This document shows, in pieces, positions 58,827 to 64,000 of a stretch of 64,000 nucleotides of DNA (positions within the stretch are counted from its first letter, which is position 1; each line of letters starts with the position of its first letter). This DNA is from Acidobacteriota bacterium (GTDB lineage: Bacteria; Acidobacteriota; Terriglobia; Terriglobales; Acidobacteriaceae). Location of the stretch: NCBI GenBank assembly GCA_021846985.1, contig JAJZVX010000012.1:1-64000 (forward strand), in the 5' to 3' direction. Made by a program: the position numbers and the translations under genes. The notes under the pieces are model-generated. The model saw nothing but the letters and a program-made list of their open reading frames with translations. It ran no database searches and was not told the origin of the DNA.

Positions 58827-59684
58827 ATGAAAATTGCAATCGCCAGCGGCAAGGGCGGCACCGGAAAAACCACCGTGAGCACAAATCTGGCGCTTGCCGC
58901 GGCCCGGCGCGGACTCAGCGTGGCCTATATCGACTGCGACGTCGAAGAGCCCAACGGGCAGTTGTTTCTCAGGCCGGAGATGCGTGCATCGAAAGCCATC
59001 GGACGGCTGCACCCGAAGGTGGATGAGACGAAGTGCACACACTGCGGCCTTTGCGGCCAAATCTGCCAGTACAGCGCCATCGTCTGCCTTGGCCAGAGTG
59101 TGCTTGTCTATCCGGATCTCTGCCACGCCTGCGGCGGTTGCACCCTGGTTTGCAGTCCCGGCGCGATCACGGAGGTTCTTTCTGAAACAGGAAAGATCGA
59201 AACCGGCGTGGCCGGATCCATTCGCTTTGCGCAGGGGGCGCTCCGCATTGGCGAGGCCATGAGCGCGCCTCTGATCCGCGAAGTGAAAAGAGAGCTTCAT
59301 GATGAGGACCTGACGATTCTGGACTGTCCGCCCGGCACTTCGTGCCCGGTGGTCGAAAGCGTGCACGGGGCCAATCTGGTTCTACTGGTCACCGAACCCA
59401 CGCCCTTCGGTCTGAACGATCTTCGCCTCGCGGTGGAGATGATCGACGCGCTGCATCTCCCCCTGGCCGTGGTGATCAACCGCGCCGGGACTGGCGACCG
59501 CAAGACGTATGAGTTTTGCCGGCGCAAAGACATAGCCATCTGGGCGGAGATCCCCGACGACCGCCGTGTGGCCGAGTCCTACTCGCGCGGCGAGCTGGCA
59601 GGCGATTCCGTGCCGGAATTTCGCGCCGCCATGGAACAGGTTCTGGATGAGTTGGCTCAATACAAACAGGAGAACCGATTGTGA
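58827..59684 (+). CDS. MinD-type ATPase with inserted ferredoxin domain (first copy)
   Basis: 285 residues. The P-loop KGGTGKTT (residues 10-17 region) belongs to the MinD/Mrp deviant Walker A group. Two 4Fe-4S sites are inserted: CTHCGLCGQIC and CHACGGCTLVC. DCPPGTSCPVVES is the Walker B region. These ATPases occur as pairs in the orange-protein loci of sulfate reducers. They probably load or move metal clusters using ATP. The next gene follows 19 bases later. Confidence 0.93.
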   Translation: MKIAIASGKGGTGKTTVSTNLALAAARRGLSVAYIDCDVEEPNGQLFLRPEMRASKAIGRLHPKVDETKCTHCGLCGQICQYSAIVCLGQSVLVYPDLCHACGGCTLVCSPGAITEVLSETGKIETGVAGSIRFAQGALRIGEAMSAPLIREVKRELHDEDLTILDCPPGTSCPVVESVHGANLVLLVTEPTPFGLNDLRLAVEMIDALHLPLAVVINRAGTGDRKTYEFCRRKDIAIWAEIPDDRRVAESYSRGELAGDSVPEFRAAMEQVLDELAQYKQENRL

Positions 59685-59703
59685 AAGGCAGGGGAACGAG
59701 CCG

Positions 59704-60681
59704 GTGAACTCTCTCGTCAATCTTCGCTCCGGCGCTGTCCGGACGGTCAAGGAATTAGTTGTCATCAGCGGCAAAGGGGGAACTGGCAAAACCTCGCTGG
59801 TGGCATCGTTTGCCGCGCTGGCAAAGGACTCCGTACTTGCCGACTGCGACGTGGACGCCGCCAACCTGCACTTGCTCACGGCTCCCCGCGTGGTTCACCG
59901 CGAGCCCTTCACGGGCGGCAAACGCGCGGTCATTGACGCGCATCTGTGCGCGGCGTGCGGGCAATGCGAGGAACTCTGCCGCTTCGATGCCATTCAATCG
60001 GATGACTCCGGGAACATGGTCTATACGGCGACCTACCGGGTGGACCCCATGGCCTGCGAGGGATGCGGCGTTTGCGCCTGGTTCTGCCCCGAGCACGCAA
60101 TCGCGTTGGAGCCCACAGTCAATGGAGAGTGGTTTATTTCCGAAACGCGCTTCGGCCCCCTGGTGCACGCGCGCCTTGGCGCTGCCGAGGAGAACTCAGG
60201 CAAACTCGTAAGCCTGGTCCGTACAACCGCCAAAAAGATCGCCGAAGAGCGCCAGATCGGCCTTGTGCTCATCGACGGATCGCCCGGCATCGGCTGCCCC
60301 GTGATTGCGTCGATTACCGGAGCGGATCTGGCCGTGGTGGTCACAGAACCGACGCCCAGCGGCCTGCACGACATGGAGCGCGTGGCCGAACTGACACGCC
60401 ACTTCGGCATACCGGCCGCGGTCTGCATCAACAAATGGGATCTGAATGCGGAGATGTGCGGCCGCATGGAGGCAAAGGCGCGGGATCTGGGCATGAGATG
60501 GGCCGGAAAAGTGCGCTATGAGAAGGCTGTGACCGAAGCCCAGGTCGAAGGCAAGGCCATCGTCGAACAGGGCCGCAGTGGGAGCGCCAAGGACATTGAA
60601 CAGGTGTGGAAGGGCCTCCGGGAGCTTTTGGAGGGGGCCGGCGGCCAGGACCGCGCATCCGCGATGCGAATCATTGCGTGA
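59704..60681 (+). CDS. MinD-type ATPase with inserted ferredoxin domain (second copy)
   Basis: 325 residues from a GTG at 59704. KGGTGKTS is the P-loop, CAACGQCEELC and CEGCGVCAWFC bind two 4Fe-4S clusters, and DGSPGIGCPVIAS is the Walker B region. It is the partner of the previous gene (about the same layout). Pairs of such ATPases, together with NifX-like proteins and a sigma-54 activator, define the ORP-type cluster. It is the last clear member of the plus-strand operon. Confidence 0.93.
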   Translation: MNSLVNLRSGAVRTVKELVVISGKGGTGKTSLVASFAALAKDSVLADCDVDAANLHLLTAPRVVHREPFTGGKRAVIDAHLCAACGQCEELCRFDAIQSDDSGNMVYTATYRVDPMACEGCGVCAWFCPEHAIALEPTVNGEWFISETRFGPLVHARLGAAEENSGKLVSLVRTTAKKIAEERQIGLVLIDGSPGIGCPVIASITGADLAVVVTEPTPSGLHDMERVAELTRHFGIPAAVCINKWDLNAEMCGRMEAKARDLGMRWAGKVRYEKAVTEAQVEGKAIVEQGRSGSAKDIEQVWKGLRELLEGAGGQDRASAMRIIA

Positions 60682-60793
60682 CGGCATATCTTCGAGTCCT
60701 TCATCGCGCGCGAAACCGCTGCGGCGGATGCGCGGCGCCGGAACGGAAGGCGAGGGTATCTTGTCCCAAAATCGGAGACGTTTCCGCCGGGCT

Positions 60794-60807
60794 GTGATTC
60801 AAATCAC
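60794..60807. promoter_or_regulatory. FNR/CRP-like palindrome GTGATTCAAATCAC
   Basis: GTGAT-N4-ATCAC dyad, one base from the site upstream of the radical SAM gene (8018-8031). It lies 83 bases before the ferredoxin ATG at 60890, so a transcription start 41 bases downstream of its centre would leave a normal leader. Confidence 0.65.
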
Positions 60808-60889
60808 CGAGCCCCGCGCACCCCTTCGTTACTCTCAAACTGGCACAGATCTCAACCAACACACCGCAATTTACCCAGGAGTGATTTCC

Positions 60890-61141
60890 ATGGCTTATGT
60901 AGTAACCGATGCTTGCGTCAAGGACTTTGTCTGCGTGGCCGAGTGCGCCACCTCCGCGATTGCGCCTACCGCCGATGATCCCAGGGCCGGCGCTGTCTCT
61001 CAGGTCTACATCAATCCCGACGAATGCATCGATTGCGGCAGTTGCATCGCCGTCTGCCCGCAGAACGCCATCTACGCCGAGCACGAGCTCCCGGCCGACA
61101 AAGCCCACTTTGCCGAGGCCAACAGGGCCTATTTCAACTAG
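60890..61141 (+). CDS. Ferredoxin (4Fe-4S plus a second, 3Fe/4Fe-type site)
   Basis: 83 residues. CIDCGSCIAVCP is a standard 4Fe-4S site. The first cluster site is DACVKDFVCVAEC (C-x5-C-x3-C), like the 7Fe-type ferredoxins whose first cluster has one cysteine fewer. It carries low-potential electrons. AGGAG precedes the ATG at 60890. The gene follows the second MinD ATPase by 208 bases and has its own FNR-like site, so it is probably an independent unit that serves the ORP-like or Ehr proteins. Confidence 0.92.
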   Translation: MAYVVTDACVKDFVCVAECATSAIAPTADDPRAGAVSQVYINPDECIDCGSCIAVCPQNAIYAEHELPADKAHFAEANRAYFN

Positions 61142-61242
61142 CCCCTCAGAACTCCCGCAAAGAAACTGCTGCGGCTGGTTCCTTGCCGGCCGCGGCGCTT
61201 TCCTGCCTTGTTGCCCGCTTTGCCGCGCCCGGTACTGCCTCG

Positions 61243-63993
61243 TCAGTTCTGAGGATTTTGCGGGGCCTGCGTTTGAGGAGCGCCCTGCACGGGCGGCACG
61301 CCCTGCTGAGAACTGCCCGCACTGGACGGCGGCGCCGGCTTGCTGTCTGCCGGCGGCTGCGGTTTGGCTGGCTGTGCCGGTTGCTTTTGCGGCGGCGCAG
61401 CGGGCGCTTGCTGTTCTGTTCCCGGCTTGCTTTCCGGCAGCGTGCCGGGCGCCGTCTTGTCCCCGGCATTCGGCGCTTCTTCAGGAGCGGTTGCCGGGGC
61501 GGTTTTGTCTGCCGTCTTTGGCGCGGCCGGGGCCGCCGTCACCGGTGGTGTTTCGCTGTTTTTCGGCGCGGCCGCCGGAACCGTTTCGGTTTGCCCTTCC
61601 GGTGCAGCCGCGGGCGCTGCCTGGGGTGGAGCGGTCTGCGTCTGTTCCGGCGCCGGCATAGGCTCCCAGGTGACGGGTAAAGACAGCGTCTGGGCTGTCG
61701 CCGGATCGTCGCGCAGCTTCACATACAGCGCGCCATCCACAGGAGGCGGAACCGTCAACTGCGTTCCCGTGAAGTCGGGCGGCACCTCGGTGGCCCCCTG
61801 CAGATCCGCCGTGCTGCCCGCCGCCATCAAAAGAAACAGATCGTTCCCGCTCAGCGTGCAGCCTTTTGCCGGCGAGCGCGGGCAAAGCAGTTCCTTGAAT
61901 TCCGGTTCCCGCACCAGCGTGCCCAGTGGCTGCCATTGTCCCGCTGTGCCGTCCGCGGCCACTGCCCGCAACTGCAGCGGTCCGAAGGCCGAAGGACCAA
62001 AACGCGCCAGGGGTTTGAAGGTCCCCACCATCGTCTTGCGGTCTTCCAGCACCAGGCTTCCATCCGCCAGGCTCAGCGTGGTGCCAAAGCTGCCGTCCAC
62101 CGCCGACACTTCCACCGTCTCGTTGCGGGGAAAATTCGCCGGAACCAGCGACTTCAGGAAAAAAACGATGCGGCCATTCACGGGAAGATCGTCTGGACTG
62201 TTCAACCGTACGGGCGAGGGCGCCACGCCCGCGTCGCTCTGCGATCCCTTGTTCAGAAGCGTCACCTGCGGCCGCGGCGGATTTACGGTCAACTGGGTCT
62301 TCAGTTGCCGCCCGTCGTGCAACTGCACATTGACGGTGTAGTGTTTTCCTGGTTCCAGCCCGGCCGTCGAACTGTTCGCCTTCATGGTCAGTTCGTCGAG
62401 ATCCTTGACCCGGGTCAACCTGGCAGGCGTCCATGCCAGCGCGCCCAATTCGGCGTGCGCCACCTCATCGAGCCGCGTGCCTTTCAACACCGCATCCGGA
62501 TCTCCCGAGTTTAAGGTCAGTTGCTCGAGCGACGCCGCCTCGGCGTAGGCTTGCGCTGTCAGCTTGTCCGGATCGCTTCGGCCGTATTGATAGATCTCCA
62601 GCGTGGCCGTGCCGGGCGCAGCGTCTTTCATCTGCGCCACCACCTTCAACGTCCCCGCCTTGGCCTCTTTCCAGGTCACCGTCACCGGGCTGCCGTCCGC
62701 GGCCTTCATCGCTACCTTCTCTACACAGCGCGTGCTCTCGCCTTCCACGTGCAGAGTGTCGTCGCGCCCCACCACCAGAGCCGACCGGTCGCCGTCTGCA
62801 AGGGTCCAGTTGCTGCTTCCGTTGGTGCACAGGCGATAGGTTGGGCCCGTCCAGGAGCCAAATCCCCACTTGCCCTCCACTACCGCCTTCAGCTCGTCCT
62901 TCTCGGCGGGGAGTGCCGGAGGCGCCCCGGCCAGTACAAAACCACCCCGCGAGGGATCGGGCTTCAGCGGCAGGTCCACCGCCTTTCCCTTGGCTTCGAT
63001 GTGGAGGTTGAAGCCATACGCCATGTGCGTGCCGTAGACCAGAGGCGCGCTTTCCGTGGGCAGCACCAGGCCCGGCTGCTGCAGACAATAGCTCTCATCT
63101 CCTTGCGGGGGATACAGTTCCGGACTCTTCGAAACGCCAATCGGCGGCAGCGCGATCACCACCACCGACTTCGGGTCGCGAAACGATGGCGGCATATTCA
63201 AACGCAGATTGAGCGTGTCCTGCGCGGGCAGCGCCAGCGCCGGTATGTATTGGTAGTGCGCCGTGTGCAGCGAGGAAAGGATCTTCGCCGTATCCACAAT
63301 GGCGCCCACGTAAGGGCTGTATACGCCCCCGCCGGCCATGTTGCTCATGCTGATCTGGTTCATCAGGTCCAGCGTCGATCCGCTCGCCAGTTGATCCACG
63401 CGCGACTGGGCATTGGCGCTATCCATCACCATGCCTTCACTCAGTTGCGATAGGCACTGCGCCTGCTGATCGGGCGGCTTTTGAAAGCAATCCTCGTTGA
63501 CCTTGATTCCCAGGCTCCGCGCCGCCAGCTCCGTCCGCTGCTTCAGCAGGTTCGCGTCTGTCTGGTCTACCGCCTTCACCTGCGCCAGGTAGGTCTCAAG
63601 CCGCATCCGGTTCAGCCCCGCCGCCTGCAAATCCTGCGTGGCGCGCACAAAAGCGCCCGGCCGTCCGCGCACTGTGTTGCGCAGCGTGTTGAAGTCCCCG
63701 CCTGTCTCCGGCGCCAGAAAAAGAAGCGCCTGCTGCGCCTCGGCGGGCACGTTCACATACACGCCCTCATCGCGCACATCGCTGTTCCACGTCTCCACCC
63801 GCGTGAACCAGTCCGGCGGCGGCGGGTTCGTGGCGCCGCGCAAAAATGCCACCACCAGCACATACCGCGCCGACTGTGTCTCCGGAAGATCCGGATGCAC
63901 CCATAGCCGGTCGCCCGGCGCCAGGCTGGGCACTTCCCCTATCGGAAGCGTCACATCCCCGCGCTTTACCCGCACGTCCACCTTCGGACCCAT
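61243..63993 (-). CDS. Large protein with Pro/Ala-rich tail, N-terminus probably beyond the window
   Basis: At least 916 residues; the frame stays open from the ATG at 63993 to the right edge, so the true start is likely outside. The body (to about residue 750) consists of beta-rich segments, several resembling Ig-like or bacterial surface-domain repeats (YTVNVQLHDGRQLKTQLTVNPP). The last 160 residues are a low-complexity Pro/Ala/Gln/Thr tail, typical of a periplasm- or wall-spanning linker. I do not recognise a family. It converges with the ferredoxin gene, 101 bases away. Confidence 0.72.
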   Translation of the reverse strand: MGPKVDVRVKRGDVTLPIGEVPSLAPGDRLWVHPDLPETQSARYVLVVAFLRGATNPPPPDWFTRVETWNSDVRDEGVYVNVPAEAQQALLFLAPETGGDFNTLRNTVRGRPGAFVRATQDLQAAGLNRMRLETYLAQVKAVDQTDANLLKQRTELAARSLGIKVNEDCFQKPPDQQAQCLSQLSEGMVMDSANAQSRVDQLASGSTLDLMNQISMSNMAGGGVYSPYVGAIVDTAKILSSLHTAHYQYIPALALPAQDTLNLRLNMPPSFRDPKSVVVIALPPIGVSKSPELYPPQGDESYCLQQPGLVLPTESAPLVYGTHMAYGFNLHIEAKGKAVDLPLKPDPSRGGFVLAGAPPALPAEKDELKAVVEGKWGFGSWTGPTYRLCTNGSSNWTLADGDRSALVVGRDDTLHVEGESTRCVEKVAMKAADGSPVTVTWKEAKAGTLKVVAQMKDAAPGTATLEIYQYGRSDPDKLTAQAYAEAASLEQLTLNSGDPDAVLKGTRLDEVAHAELGALAWTPARLTRVKDLDELTMKANSSTAGLEPGKHYTVNVQLHDGRQLKTQLTVNPPRPQVTLLNKGSQSDAGVAPSPVRLNSPDDLPVNGRIVFFLKSLVPANFPRNETVEVSAVDGSFGTTLSLADGSLVLEDRKTMVGTFKPLARFGPSAFGPLQLRAVAADGTAGQWQPLGTLVREPEFKELLCPRSPAKGCTLSGNDLFLLMAAGSTADLQGATEVPPDFTGTQLTVPPPVDGALYVKLRDDPATAQTLSLPVTWEPMPAPEQTQTAPPQAAPAAAPEGQTETVPAAAPKNSETPPVTAAPAAPKTADKTAPATAPEEAPNAGDKTAPGTLPESKPGTEQQAPAAPPQKQPAQPAKPQPPADSKPAPPSSAGSSQQGVPPVQGAPQTQAPQNPQN

Positions 63994-64000
63994 CAGGTCA

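Noticed and set aside
1-64000. CRISPR array
   Set aside because: I saw no series of short direct repeats with regular spacers and no cas genes anywhere in the window.

Overview
The window is high-GC chromosomal DNA, most likely from an acidobacterium of the Terriglobia type. That placement is inference: it rests on the Oar-like and carboxypeptidase-regulatory-domain TonB receptor proteins, the Tat-exported sugar oxidoreductase/isomerase pair and general codon use. No rRNA is present to confirm it. Several blocks point to a lineage that can live without oxygen: a locus like the orange-protein (ORP) loci of sulfate reducers, a membrane-bound energy-converting-hydrogenase-related (Ehr) complex, a sulfide:quinone-reductase-type sulfur operon, and FNR/CRP-like palindromes.

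Layout. 1-304: the end of one small membrane-protein gene and a complete 59-residue second one. 897-5291: a sulfur operon on the minus strand (SQR-like flavoprotein, DUF1641, TusE/DsrC-like, DsrE-like) behind a sigma-54 promoter, with its probable sigma-54 activator just upstream. 5702-11626: a TonB-receptor remnant, a Fur-family regulator with a Nur-like box, a radical SAM/SPASM protein, a tandem universal stress protein, an MFS carrier, YggX and tRNA-Pro(GGG). 11550-19385: a 7.8-kb integrative island bounded by a 51-bp repeat of the tRNA-Pro 3' half. It carries a tyrosine integrase, a small HTH excisionase-like gene, an MmeI-like single-chain restriction-modification enzyme and a HigBA toxin-antitoxin pair; an IS630 remnant lies just outside. 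20365-34586: housekeeping and secreted proteins (tRNA-Arg, Tat-exported sugar isomerase and oxidoreductase, six-repeat S1 protein, AraC regulator, TonB receptor, PAP2 phosphatase, DEAD-box helicase). 34988-42702: an ArsR regulator with a clear operator, then a six-gene Ehr operon whose large subunit has no NiFe-ligand cysteines. 44293-53836: a catabolic cluster (esterase, serine hydrolase, two SDRs, BKACE, thiolase, CoA-transferase A and B, AraC regulator) that would take a beta-hydroxy acid through a beta-keto acid and acetoacetate to acetyl-CoA. 53891-61141: the ORP-like locus, two divergent operons around a sigma-54 activator. 61243 to the right edge: a large Pro/Ala-tailed unknown protein.

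The most interesting feature is regulatory. Three intergenic regions next to the two sigma-54 activator genes each carry the exact pattern TGGC-N8-TGCA in the correct orientation. The ORP-like locus additionally carries three TTGCA-N3-TGCAA palindromes placed as enhancer sites. Two near-identical GTGATTCARATCAC palindromes lie upstream of the radical SAM gene and the ferredoxin gene, suggesting a shared FNR/CRP-type regulator encoded elsewhere.
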